Source: Phaffia rhodozyma
Lineage: Eukaryota > Basidiomycota > Tremellomycetes > Cystofilobasidiales > Mrakiaceae
DNA: 64,000 bases
Direction: 5' to 3'
Assembly: GCA_014706385.1 (NCBI GenBank)
Contig: JACGZH010000008.1
Location: forward strand, 310,001 to 374,000
A program made the position numbers and the translations under genes. The notes beneath the pieces were generated by a model. The model searched no databases. It saw only the letters and a list, made by a program, of their open reading frames with translations, and was not told the origin of the DNA. Of this stretch, positions 46,769-58,603 are shown one piece after another (position 1 is the stretch's first letter; the number at the start of each line of letters is the position of its first letter).

Positions 46769-48272
46769 ATGTCGGCCATCTTTAGGTGTGCAGCCAATGC
46801 GAGACTGCCCGTGAGCTCTTTCCGAGTGAGTCCTGTTTTCCCAGAGATAAATCGTTCGAGTTGTTTCTTGGAGGGTCACTCTCGGCTCCTTCTCTTCCTT
46901 TGCGGAATGCTTTCAACTAATCAGTCGATCTCCTCTGTCCAAAACAAATGCTTCTTTTATTTTAGGCAAGCTCTATGAATGTGGTCAACTCGTCTATCGT
47001 ACGAAACTTTTCAATGTCCTCCGTCCGAGATGCTTCAAAGAAAAAGGCGAAGATCGTGTTTTCGGAAGACTCGATGAGTCTTGAGGAAGCCTTCAACACG
47101 CTCAAGGTAAGAACTATCACCTGCTTTGCTATAATATATTGCATGCTGAACTCTGTGTTGATGGCCTGAAACTTGAAACAACATTTCGGACTGAGGTTAG
47201 TCTTGGGAAGTTGGCCGCCCATGGTCAGGAATAGATGTTCAGCTTTCGGTCGAGTTGGACAAGAAGAAGCCTTCGATGAGGGGACGACTGAACTTTCCTC
47301 GCGATCCCTCGACAAAGCCACCTGTTTTGTTGATGTTCTGTGAACCCCATCAAGTTCAAGAGGCCTTGGATGCCGGAGCAACTTATGCTGGTGGAGTGGA
47401 GCTGTTCTCTAAGGTTCGTCCGTCCCGTCAGAGAGTTCTCCTTTTCAAGTATAGAAACCGGAGTTGGCTGCAAGAGAACAAAGTCTCTAACCATGCGTCT
47501 TTCCACTTTCCTCTTCATGATTCCGTACTTGATTGTAAATCACATCATCGAATCATGCCCCATTCGAAAATTCCAAACCCGGCCGATGTATTCCTTTTCA
47601 ACATGAATCCACATAAAGCTTTTGGATGGAGAGATCCCTATTCCGAGTCAAGCATTCTCCACTGCTAGATTCCACCACAACATCATGACCGACAAGACCC
47701 TGGTCCGATTCCTCGGCACCAAGGGGATTCTTCCAGCTGAGAAGAGAGGAACTGTGGTAAACGATGTGACCACCGCCATCAGCAATAACCTGGGCGCTCT
47801 AGATTGGAAAGTATCGAAGACCGGGGATGTTGCCGCTGCTATTGCCCGAGTAAGGCCATTCATTCTTTCTCTCGAAAAAGATATATACATTATACTCTAT
47901 CAGGAATATGTCCAATTCGAACGCTAATTCAAATGGCTTCTCTTTACGCGGACTTCAACCATCATCTTAGCCGGACTGGCAGTACCCGGACGTGGAAGCC
48001 AACGTTCTCGCCTTCCTCGAGGCTGTCCGGCGGTCGGGAATGTCTGGAGGAGCATCGTTCGATATCTCTTCGCCCAAACGTTCGTAGCATATACCATCCG
48101 TTTTCATTTTGCCAAAGCCGTCAATGTTGGCTCAAGTTCTGACATTATCTCCTTCATTTCTCCTTTCATTTTAATTTTCATTCATCAAGTGACGGTGGTC
48201 ACGAAAATGTACCTTCACTCGACACAGGGTCCTGGGATTGAGATCAACGACATTCTCCTTCGAAGTAGATAA
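46769..48272 (+). CDS. MRPL1: Mitochondrial large-subunit ribosomal protein uL1m
   Basis: Mitochondrial ribosomal protein of the L1 stalk. Six exons: 46769-46825, 46966-47106, 47201-47413, 47619-47849, 47971-48079 and 48190-48272, giving 277 aa. The N-terminus MSAIFRCAANARLPVSSFR is a mitochondrial targeting sequence, encoded largely by exon 1. The L1 fold follows: SLEEAFNTLKSWEVGRPWSG, VQLSVELDKKKPSMRGRLNF, QVQEALDAGATYAGGVELFS, TLVRFLGTKGILPAEKRGTV and ISNNLGALDWKVSKTGDVAA, ending TVVTKMYLHSTQGPGIEIND. The acceptor of exon 3 (GTTAG|TCT) was chosen since the nearby CTGAG acceptor leads to a stop. Divergent from the TCD gene. Confidence 0.92.
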
Positions 48273-48437
48273 TTAATTGGAACCCGGGTCGCAACATCAA
48301 AAAGAAGATAATATGAACTTGTTTTGAATGAGGACTTGCAAACATCTAAAGGGATTTCTCTTTCTTTGAATGTCGGCTAGTTCGCTTATGAGGCCGAATA
48401 TAGTTCTGAACGTTATTTGATATACAACTTCATGACG

Positions 48438-50541
48438 CTAACTCATCCGTTTCAATGAACCCGTCTTGCCCTTTGCCCGATCATGCCTCAATTTCTCAGC
48501 CTCAACCACCTGAGATCTTAGATCCTCCTTGATGACCTCCCATAAGACCTCGCCTTCCTGACCCCACACATTCTTCAACACGCTTATAGCCTTCTTCATC
48601 AACCGATACGTCTCTGACATCTCTTTCGTACTTTCGAACCCTCCTCGAACTTCCCGCTCGACGCCGTTGGGACCCAACGCTTGAGCGGAGAGAGTGCGAA
48701 GAGGCGCGTCGCCTGGGACAGATGTCAAGTGAAGGAGATACATCGAAAAGAGAAGGACGATCGGGTCGGTGGGCGCTTGATACAGGGCGGGAGTGACGAA
48801 CCTAGCGATCTGCTCGTAGGGTACGATCGCCGGCCGATGAGCTGTCTCTGTTTCCGACGATGTGGAAGAAGGAGTGTGGTCTGACAAAGGAGGAGCATCC
48901 GAGAGTCTCTCTAGTTGTTGTAGCGGTCGAAGGAGCCGGAGTCGCTGTTTTTGAAGAGGCGCCGGGACGGGTTGACGGTCCCAGCTCGAACAGACCTCCA
49001 AGCTAAGGTCCGCGAGTAACCGGAGTCTGTCGACTTGCTTGAGAATGGTCCATGCATCCAGGTCAGTCAATCGATGTCGGTTCACATCCTCAAACCGTTG
49101 GTTCTTTAGCGAAATGGACAATGCCTTAAAGTTCAAACTGGGTGAGCGAGCGGTGCGGGATCCTTCATGATCACTATCCATGGGATTGAAAGAAGGATCA
49201 GGCCACCAGGAAGCTTGATTCGTGTGAATGAGTTCTATCACTCTTGCCCGCCCCGAGTCACCTATCCCAGGGAAAGATGCGTACGCGCGAAGAGCTAGGA
49301 GTAAGATATACGGATCACCGGGTAGATAAAGCTCGGAAAGCTTGATCAACTGGTTAAGCAGAGGTATTAACTTGCTGGGATTATGCATCAAGTTGTAAGA
49401 TGTGTTCTCGGCATTGGATGTCGAGAGCGAGGATGCAGAGGATTGAGGATGAGAGAGGACTAGCTTAGAGATGACGGATCGAAGATGATACACCTGGCTA
49501 GATATGATAGGTGATTTCTGCATAGGCTTCAAGCCATACGCATGGGGTGAGGACAACATCCGAATAGCTAGGTCGGGTGGACACATCCCTAAATGTTCAA
49601 CAAGGCAGTGAGAAGATAGCTCATGTATGGCAAAATAACTCTCAGGTCACACCAAAGCTTATCAAAAGAAAACACATACGACATATCAGCCCCCAATCTT
49701 TAAAATCCTTCTCTCGGTGTCGGTCTTGCATGAGCCAATTGGCAAGTCTCCTCAAAGCGACGGGGTCATTTTGACGATCAATGAGTTGCTGTCCGATGCT
49801 CTTTGGTATTGCAGCCTCTGAGGGAGAAGCAGAAGGTGGGTTTGCATTTGTTGGGGCTACTAGTAGAGTTTGAACAAATAGAGGTGCGCTAGACGTTGAA
49901 CTTTTTTCACTAGCTTGGTGGCAAGTCGCTTTGGATTGAGGAGGAGAGTGTGAGCTGAAAGAATCGAATGAAGGGGTCAAGTTCGATCGAGAAAGGGAGG
50001 CGCGTGGTGGAGGCGGCGATGAAGGTGCAAACGACAGTGGTATCGGCTGTGAAGACGACACAGGTTGAGGTGCTGACGGCCATGACAGAGAATGCGGTTG
50101 TGATGAAGACGATGGCGGAGGTGCGGACGGCGGAGGTGAAGACGGCGGAGGTGAAGATGGTGAAGGGAAAGAGGGATGAATGGTCGAGTTGTTTGTGGGT
50201 TCATCAATCTCAAGTGAGCCGTTCTCAAGCTGGTCGAGGTCAACTGAAGAAGCATTCGAAGACCGATCTTTGTCCAAAGAATTTATCGGGCTTCTTCGAG
50301 CATCTGTTCTTGCACAAGAGCTTGTGGAGAACGTTGACCGATGAGATGAGGATCCGACCGGAACTGGAGATTGGCCATTCCGTTCGAACCGTCCGAAGCT
50401 GAATGCTGAAAGCGATTGAGAAGATCGGAGGTTCAGCTAATTTGGACGACAAGTCTAGATTGTACATATTCCTGACTCACTTTGGTAGTTCGAACGTGCT
50501 GAAAGCCTGTTCAGATAACGGAACGAGCTTCCCTGGCTCAT
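48438..50541 (-). CDS. Hypothetical protein with mitochondrial-like N-terminus and Pro-rich segment
   Basis: Three exons, 50481-50541, 49680-50405 and 48438-49588, give 645 aa. The N-terminus MSQGSSFRYLNRLSARSNYQ is Arg/Ser-rich without acidic residues, like a mitochondrial presequence. A long low-complexity stretch follows, with Ser/Pro runs (SPPPSAPPPSSSSQPHS), then SIGQQLIDRQNDPVALRRLA and NWLMQDRHREKDFKDWG. The C-terminal 380 residues look alpha-helical: LIPLLNQLIKLSELYLPGDP, YILLLALRAYASFPGIGDSG, LTDLDAWTILKQVDRLRLLA and ETYRLMKKAISVLKNVWGQE, which suggests a helical-repeat (TPR/Sel1-like) domain. I cannot name it. It is head to head with SF3a2, 253 bp apart. Confidence 0.75.
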
Positions 50542-50794
50542 ATGTCTATACGTAAGAATGAGAATGACCCGACTCGGAGAGGTTAATGTTGAGAAGAAGT
50601 CGACCGATGGAGTGAACGACGAATTAGGAAATCTCGCAAGTAAACGAATACAGAATTTCAAAGACTTTCCTAATCAATTTCAGATTGCCGACTCTTCACC
50701 TTCTCCTTCTATCGTCGACAACCACCACCAGCAGAATCGTTATTGCTACTACTATATCACCATACATTCATATTTCGTTCGAGGTTAACGCATA

Positions 50795-52127
50795 ATGGGT
50801 AAGCTGCTTCCGAGTCTTACAAAGTTTTTAGTCATGTTCATTTAGACCTGCCATCCGATCGTTGATACGTGGTTTCTCACGCATCTCTTCCGTTCTATAT
50901 ACCCTCCAACACAAACGCGTCTTTTTCTTCACGTACTCTATCATCACGCTATGTCTATCTCGAACCCGATCAGATTACCAAAACCGAGTTGGATCCAAGT
51001 TTGGAGGAGGAGGACCGGCAGGAAACTCGGAGGCTAATGTCGACCGAAGGGAGCGTCTCCGAAAGCTCGCTATGGAGACGATTGATTTGGCCAAAGTAAG
51101 GCTTCCTTCTTGTGTTCTCTATTCTGTTGCGGGGTTGACACTAATCTATTGCTGTGTCTTCACGCATTCTCCTTATCAACAGGACCCGTATATCCTCCGA
51201 ACTCATCTGGGAACGATTGAATGTCGACTTTGTTTGACACTTCACACAAATGAAGGGTCCTATCTCGCCCATACCCAGGGAAAGAAGCATCAGACCAACT
51301 TAGCTAGACGAGCAGCCAGAGATAACAAGGACAACCAGCTTTTAATTACTCTACCGAAAACTCAAGAGGTGCTCAAAAAGAACTTTGTCAAAATCGGAAG
51401 GCCTGGTTCGTGCTGTTTACAAACATTCTTTTCCTTCGATGAGAGCGAGTCAATCCACCTCGTCGCGGCTTCTAATCACGGTTCACTCTTTTCTGGCCGC
51501 ATATGGTAGGGTACAAAGTTACCAAGATTCGTGAGCCTACTGCCCCACACAGGTTGGGATTGCTCTTCCAAGCAAACTTGCCCGAGATCAAGGATGGAGT
51601 CAGACCTATCCGTAGATTTATGTCTGCCTTTGAGCAGAGGAGAGAGATTCCCAATCGAGCCATTCAGTACCTACTTGTTCGTATTGATTTATTCTTTGAT
51701 CGATGATGGATGCAACGTTCCGTTTGAGTGTTAGTTTTCTTGTGAAAGAGAACGCAGTGATCTAACTGAGTGTTTTATTCCTTTTTGTCTCGACTTTATT
51801 CTTTTGGTGTTTCCTTTTGGGACGATCGATTTCGTTCCTGCAATTGTTCCACCGTGCGACAGATTGCAGCAGAACCCTATGAAACCATTGCGTTCGCTAT
51901 CCCAGCCAGAGAGATTGTATCGGAAGACTCCGAGGACATCGCTGATCTGAACGCTACGTGGGATCATTGGGATAACGACACCAAAACGTACGGATCATTC
52001 TTCGCTTTCTCGTTGCACCTTTTCTTCGTGATATCAAGCATTATTTGATCGGTTCCATCTCATCTGACGTTCTTCTCCGATTGTCTGGTTCAAAAGTTAC
52101 TATACTCAGCTTCTTTTCAACTCGTAG
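50795..52127 (+). CDS. SF3A2: Splicing factor SF3a subunit 2 (SF3a66/Prp11)
   Basis: Zinc-finger subunit of the U2 snRNP SF3a complex. Six exons: 50795-50798, 50974-51095, 51183-51405, 51510-51676, 51863-51987 and 52097-52127, total 672 nt and 223 aa. The first coding exon is the four bases ATGG, which join the second to give MDYQNRVGSKFGGGG, the invariant start of this family. Next are the matrin-type C2H2 zinc finger (ECRLCLTLHTNEGSYLAHTQ, then GKKHQTNLARRAARD), GYKVTKIREPTAPHRLGLLF, RRFMSAFEQRREIPNRAIQY and AAEPYETIAFAIPAREIVSE. It ends TYYTQLLFNS, without the Pro-rich C-terminal repeats of animal SF3a66. The last acceptor is AAAAG, less common than CAG. Confidence 0.94.
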
Positions 52128-52592
52128 GACCTGTTTGGACGGATGTAGTTGGCGAACGGGACGAGAGTAAAGATCTATGTACAAATATTATACCAAGCTT
52201 CTGATGATGTTCGAATGAGGAAACCATGGCTTGAGAAAGAATTTGTCGGAATGGTTGTCTCTGCATTCGACGGTCCACTATCACATCAACACACACACAC
52301 ACACACAAACTTGATACTCTGACAAACAGATCATGCTAGTGAATCACCTACAAGTCAAGTCGCACAGACATGACGAGAATGATGATCACGTATTACGTAA
52401 TACATTATTTGAGAGAAGTCTAGTTTGCGTTTCGAGACTTGAATCTCACCTGGCTGGTTCAACCTATAGTCGACAGAGAGGAAGAGAGAAACAAGATCAG
52501 ATAGAGACTTCCTGTTCTTCTCGTTCTGTCGCCTTCTCGTTGATCCAAAGAAAGATAAAAAAGAATACGGCCTGGACGTCGTATCGGGTTTC
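52128..52592. other. Intergenic region with short (AC) repeat
   Basis: 465 bp between SF3A2 and the release-factor gene. It contains an AC run of about nine units at 52289-52306. No gene is seen. Confidence 0.6.
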
Positions 52593-54781
52593 ATGAAGGG
52601 ATCTTTCCGACCGTCGACGTTGAACCGACTGGCTCTCCGTCCATTACGGCCAGGACGTTTACAGCGTTCTGACGAAGGTCTCCGAAGCCGAGTCGGCGGT
52701 CCACTCGTGTTTACCGGACAAGATTCTCGCTGGCGGTCATCGCCATCGTCTTGTCGTTTGTATTCGACAAACTCGGAGCCGACAAACATGCGCAATCTCG
52801 TCCAGCTGGGCAAACGGCTGGCTGAACAGAGACGTTTGGCGGTGGAAAAGGAGGAAAAGTCGCCTGACACGTCCAATCCGATAGACGTACTCCAGCTTAG
52901 GAAACAGGCTGGCGAAGTGGAAAAATCGGTTCAAGACTGTCTTGATGCAGAGAAGGTGTGGATGAATTTTCTCGATATTCAATGAATCATGTTTCTTCAT
53001 TATCATGTTTGAATTTCTCTTGTCGGATGAGAAGAGAAAGAGTATCACTCGGGCTCATGACATTCGGACGATGTATACAGGTTTGGAACGAATATCAAGA
53101 TCTACTCCGATCGACACCCGAGCTCGAAGATCTAGCCTCAGAGGATCTGGCTACTCTTTCGACTGATCGATCAAACGCTCGACTCGCTCTTGAAAAAACG
53201 TTGGTCTCTCTTGCATCTTCCTCGGCTGATGAACCTCAACTGGACCAGGCCCCGATCATCATTGAGTTCTCCCAAGGTGAGGGTGGACCAGACAGCGCGC
53301 TTTGGATATTAAACTTGTTTTTGTGGTACGAACGAGAATTTACCCGCCTCGGATGGAGACATCGAATCTTGGAGAGTCGGACGATCGCAATCACTGGGTC
53401 GAAAGTCGGGGCATGGGGCTATGCCAAGTTGATTATCGAGGTCTGGAATCCGAGTTCTGTAGATGAAGCCGGTTGGGCGACGGAAGAAGGGCAAGTAATG
53501 AGCGTATCGGAGGCATACAATCGTTGGCAGGGCGGTGTGTACGGCCGATTCAGATGGGAGACTGGAGTGCACCGACTACAGATGATTAGCGAAGCCGACA
53601 AGGGTTAGTGAAGAATTGCAATCCATTATCATCGACTTGGTATACGTGAAACCCTGGTTCTCGTTGATGAACATGTGGTTTATATCGCGCTCTCTTTCTA
53701 AACAGCTGGAAGGATCATGACCTCGGCCGCCGTTGTCTATGCAAGTCCATCACATGGCCAAATATTGTATGAATTGCGTTTGTCAAGATAAAAAGCTAAC
53801 AGTGTGATTGATAAAAACAGGTCATTCCTACAGGGCCACTGACAGAAGGAGACAGTGCTGATGTCGATATTCTCGACATGAAGGATGTCCGGATAGACAC
53901 TATGCGCTCAGGAGGTGCAGGTGGTCAGGTCAGAGCTTCTTTCTTTCTTTGCCAACATCTCATCGCTTGGTGTTAACTGCTTGAAGATTCTCATTCTACA
54001 TTGAACAGCATGTCAACACGACCGATTCAGCCGTCCGGCTGGTCCATCTTCCAACTGGTATCACAGTATCAATGCAAGATTCGAGATCTCAACCAGAGGT
54101 AAGTATATGCTGTTCATGCGTCGGCAGACGGTTTGATTCTTTGTTTATAGTGTTTTCATACTGAACTTCGAGTTGCAATTTAATATTTCAAAAATAAAAC
54201 AAACCCCTCATTATACCCATCAGAATAAAGCTAAAGCCATCAAAGTCCTTCGGTCGCGTCTGTTGGACCGGGCACGACAAGAACGCGCTTCAGACATCCA
54301 ACAGAGTCGGAGGGCCCAGATCAAAGGGACTGGTAAAGGCGATCGGATACGAACATGTGCGTCGGATGGAAGACGTATATCTCGTTTATTTAGTTCGCCG
54401 GTACTGAAACGAATAGAGTTTTTTTGGGTCTTTTTTGTTGTTGTTGTTATCGTATCGTCAAACAGACAATGTCCAACAGTCTAGAGTCACGGACCATCGG
54501 ATTCATTTGAGTATAGGCTTGGATGGTAAGTTCTTTTCTTTCTGTCACGACTTGGGGTTGTCTTCTTACTTTTTTTTTCAATGCACTCATTTTGACACTG
54601 GCGAGAGCCGATGTCTTTCTATCTATCTGTCTGGGATCTGTATACGGTGTTTCCGTTTCTAGATGTCGAACAGGGCAAAGGCGGATTCGAGACGTTACAT
54701 GAGGCTTTGCAGGCAAACGAGACGACGGCCAAATTGACAGAGTTGGATGAGCAACTGTCGGAAGCCGAAGGCGAACGATAA
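52593..54781 (+). CDS. MRF1: Mitochondrial class I peptide chain release factor (MRF1/MTRF1 type)
   Basis: Terminates mitochondrial translation by hydrolysing peptidyl-tRNA at stop codons. Eight exons: 52593-52955, 53081-53603, 53706-53740, 53821-53928, 54009-54098, 54224-54356, 54466-54525 and 54663-54781, giving 476 aa. The N-terminus is Arg-rich ([20 protein letters not shown]), a mitochondrial presequence. Domain 2 contains the decoding and core sequence [20 protein letters not shown] and [20 protein letters not shown]. The catalytic GGQ is split by an intron: [11 protein letters not shown] | [11 protein letters not shown]. It ends [20 protein letters not shown], as in bacterial RF1. Intron 3 (53741-53820) starts with GCAAGT, a GC donor, and restores VVYVIPTGP. 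Exon 3 is 35 nt. Confidence 0.94.
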
Positions 54782-55271
54782 GTATTTGGGAATATATATA
54801 TGTTGTAGTTCTGGCCCACCGAGATTGGTCTAACGAGACAAAAGGCAGAGAAAGAAAAGAAAAGAAAATAAAATAAAAAAATAGGAACAGGGTTTTTTCT
54901 CCGGAGCTGCTGTTGCGGGGAAGCTGACCGCTTCCGTCTTGTTGGGGGACCGCACGAAACCCGCGGCGATCGGCTTGGTTCTCTCGGTCAGACTCTTACT
55001 CCCATCTCTGCTCGTCGTTGGTCGTATCATCGACAGCCGTTTGCTCTCTCTACACATCTCTTTGTGTGTCTGTGTCTCGCTCGGAACGTCCAAGTGGGAA
55101 GCAGGAAAGTAAGCAGGATAGAACGTAGTGAGTGGATCCTGTTCTTCTCTCCTTTTTTTTCTTCTCCTTTCTGCGTCAGACAAATACAGGGCATATCAGT
55201 TATCTTTCTTCTTCGTCTGACAGCTGTTCTCTTCTCCTTGTTCTTGAAACTCTTCCAACGGAATCCTAGGG
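54782..55271. other. Intergenic region upstream of glycogenin
   Basis: 490 bp. AT-rich near the release-factor stop (about 54840-54890), then CT-rich. No gene is supported; the minus-strand frames here are low-complexity. Confidence 0.55.
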
Positions 55272-58200
55272 ATGTCTCAGCCAACTAGTTTTGCTTTTGT
55301 TACTCTTCTCACCTCTGATTGGTATCTGTGAGTGTCCAGCAGTCGTGTTTTTTTTTCAATAGCACGCGTCCGTCCAAGGAGAGTTTCCCAGCCTGGAAGC
55401 GAGAAAAGTTCGATGGGGGGGGAGATAGAGTTGCGCGGCCTTGGAAAGATGGCTCAGTGGCATCAAGACCAGGCAGGCAGCTCGAAGCACGCATGGTGTT
55501 CTCCCAATATCACATCCCGATCTTGTTTCCTCACTCATCTCACTCAAGAGCAGCCTCGGATCCCAGCTAGAGAGGGCTCTCCAACTAATCAGCCTTTTTT
55601 GTCACCCTCTCTATTCAGACCGGGCGTCCTTGTCCTTGGACATGCCTTACGAGCTCTCCATCCATCCTCCGTCCACTCCGTCCATTTTAAACTGGTATGC
55701 ATCGTCACTCCCGAAACGGTCGATGCAGCTTCCATCAAAGCGTTAAGCGAAGTATGGGACAGTGTTGTCGGGGTGGAGGTGCTGGAGCATGTTCATCAAT
55801 CAAAAGGTTTAGAGCTCCTGGGTAAGCTCTATCTATTCGATCCCGAAGCCTCTGCAACCACAAAAACAGATAATAATAGCGTACAGATTCCGACAATTGA
55901 TCCATGCTGATCTATTGTTCCTCTTGACCTTCTCACAGGTCGCCATGATCTCAACACCGTTCTCACCAAGCTACACGTCTTTCGACTCACAAACTTCGCC
56001 AAAGTTATCTTTTTAGATGCCGATGTTCTCCCTCTTCGACCGATCACCCATCTCTTTGCCCTTCCTGATGTGTATGTACTATTTTGATTGCCTTCAAATG
56101 CGCCCAAGTTTATACCTTGACGTTTCCACATCCTTTTTTGTTTGAACCTTTTTCCCTCTATGACATCAGTTTCAGCGCCTCGCCAGATACAGGGTGGCCT
56201 GATTGCTTCAACTCTGGAGTGTTGATCCTGCAGCCATCCCTAAAAACGTTTGTGGGGTTGATGGAGATGATGAATGGAGATGGTGAATCTTCCGTCGGAC
56301 AGGGCTCATTCGACGGAGGCGACCAAGGGTAAGCCTCTCGTAGTTCTTCTTTTTTTGACCCTCCAAACAAAGACACCCCACTCATCTTTGCGACGATCGT
56401 AAAATTTCTCCTGGTTTCCCATTCTCTTTCCACAGCATTCTCAATCAGTACTTTAACGGAGAAGAAGGTCGGCCAATGTGGAATAGAATCAGTTTCACGT
56501 ATGTATACTTGCGTCTTTATTCCTTCGCTCCTCAGCTTCTATCACGTGGCTGACTCTTACTCTGCCTCACTTCCCCATAGTTACAATACTACGCCTACGG
56601 CCGCTTACACGTGAGTGTATGCGCTTCTATGGAAAAGCATCTATGGACAAGCTGATTGATCATGTCTTGCTTCGTACAGTTACGCTCCAGCCTACGCACA
56701 GTATGGGCGACAGATCCATTGTGTACATTTCATCGGTGCTCAGAAACCTTGGTCCACACTTGACTATCGAGTCGGCCAACTTCCTTCGTTCAACGCTTTC
56801 CCAAACACCGAGGGTGCTTATGATTATGGTGGCCTAGTCGACCGATGGTGTAAGTTTGCAGTTGCATTTCAAATCACCTACGAAAACAACACTGATGAGC
56901 CAGCTTCGTTTCAAAACATTTTCAGACGCTGTCTATGACAGGTATGTTCGACCTCGTCAAAGCAAGCGAGTGGAAGAAATCGGAACCTGGGAAATCCCCA
57001 AGACACAGGCTGCCTGGAACCAGCCTTATCAACAAGGACCGAGCGAAAGATTGAACCTCGATGAATTAAGAGATGTGGCTACCCGAGGATGGACCGATAA
57101 GCAACATCAAGGTTACGTCTCTCTTCCCCTCGAAGGTAGAGTTGATCTTCTTCGACGGCAGGAATCCGTTCCGCCAGCTCCTATCGCCGAGCCTTTCCCG
57201 CCCTTTGCAGCCTCATTCCCTGTTCCTACGCAAACAGAGCCTCAACAAGATCAGCAACCGACCGTCCATGCTCCTGCTCCTCACACAATCCAGCCCGAGA
57301 CTGGAATCCCGTACTTTGCCCAGTGGGATCCTGCTCGGTCGTCCCCTCCTAAAGACAACTATCAAATGCAGGTTGACATCAACCAGCACTACAAGAACGC
57401 TTGGGATCTTTCTGGACAGGAGGCCAAAGAACAGGAGCGAGCTTGGGCGGCAGGCCAAGGAAAAGTCAAAGAGAGCTGGAAGTTGCCAGCAGTGGTCGAC
57501 GACGGCAGGTCAGCCATTATGTTTTCTCAGCTGTCTATTGTAATTCACCTCAGTCCTGTCTAACTGTCGATATTGTCTGTATTGTGATAAATTCAACAGA
57601 TATATCACCCCTGCAAACCCTACAGTCCCCGTTAAAGCCGATTCTTCTCTTCCTTGGAACAGAGGCCATCGGAAGACCCCTTCTCGGGTGTTCCCCCGAG
57701 GAGATACTCCTCCTATCCCAGAACACCCGTTGATTACTTTTGCTGAGCCTTCAGCTAGAAATTCCTCGTCTGAATCTCCTGTCATCCCTCAGCTGTCCTT
57801 TCATGCCGCCACGCCTTCACCTGAACCGACCCCGGTCCCGACCCCTCGACCGGTCTTGTCGTTCGAGGAGGCCATGCGATCCTACAAGGGAAACGCCTGG
57901 GACAGCATGCCTGGAATCAAAAATTACGCCAATAGGCTCCAGGGAACAAAACAGGTCTCGAAACCTTCCGGAGCGATCACGCCTGCCATCAAGGGCGAGA
58001 TTGTCTACAACGACCGAGGGCGCCGGGGAAGCAAGGATATCGACATTGATTGGAGAAGCCAAGAGAGAAGCCGAGATCGAGGTGACGATGGAGATGACGA
58101 GGAAGAGGATAGCGACGAGGATGATGATAACGTCAAGGACGGCGGGTACTTTTCCCGGCCTACTGGGGGTGCCAAACGTCCTGGACATCGATCCTCAGGG

Positions 58201-58603
58201 AGTGCCTCTTACAGTCGAACTTCTAATCATCATCACCACCACCACCACGGTCATCATCACAGCTCTTCTCTCTCCACTCAATATGCCGTCTCGGGCGTTC
58301 AAACCGATTCACCTCCTCATCGAGATATAGGCATTCAAGCTCAGCCTGATGTTTTTGGAATTGTCGCTCCTTCTAAGGCGCAAACGCATAGTCAACCTAC
58401 TCAGACGTCTCCTTCAAAACCGACGCGAGGCCGTGTTTGGGGTGAGTTTTTACCGGCTCCAGATATCGTGTCTAATAAGATTTCGGGAACGCTGATCATA
58501 ATTTTTTTTGCTCTTCAAAAAACCAAACTTAGACTCGGCTCGAAACATAGATCAATTAAAACAACAGAACAGTGACATCTTAACCCGATTCCTTTCCAAA
58601 TGA
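55272..58603 (+). CDS. GLG1: Glycogenin (GT8 family), long disordered C-terminus
   Basis: Self-glucosylating primer of glycogen synthesis. Exon 1 (55272-55327) encodes [19 protein letters not shown], and exon 2 (55619-55821) continues [15 protein letters not shown]. The GT8 catalytic core follows: [20 protein letters not shown] with DADVLPLRP (DxD Mn2+/UDP site), [39 protein letters not shown] and [19 protein letters not shown]. The remaining more than 400 residues are disordered, Pro/Ser-rich, including [37 protein letters not shown], an acidic block ([15 protein letters not shown]) and a His-rich run ([12 protein letters not shown]), ending with a short amphipathic tail [18 protein letters not shown]. 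The acceptor Tyr for autoglucosylation cannot be picked out. Some introns in 55950-56960 are approximate. Confidence 0.93.

Noticed and set aside
49977..50402. Frames with His/Leu/Arg or Val/Lys repeats opposite the 48.4-50.5 kb gene
   Set aside because: Shadow frames of a Ser/Pro low-complexity segment.
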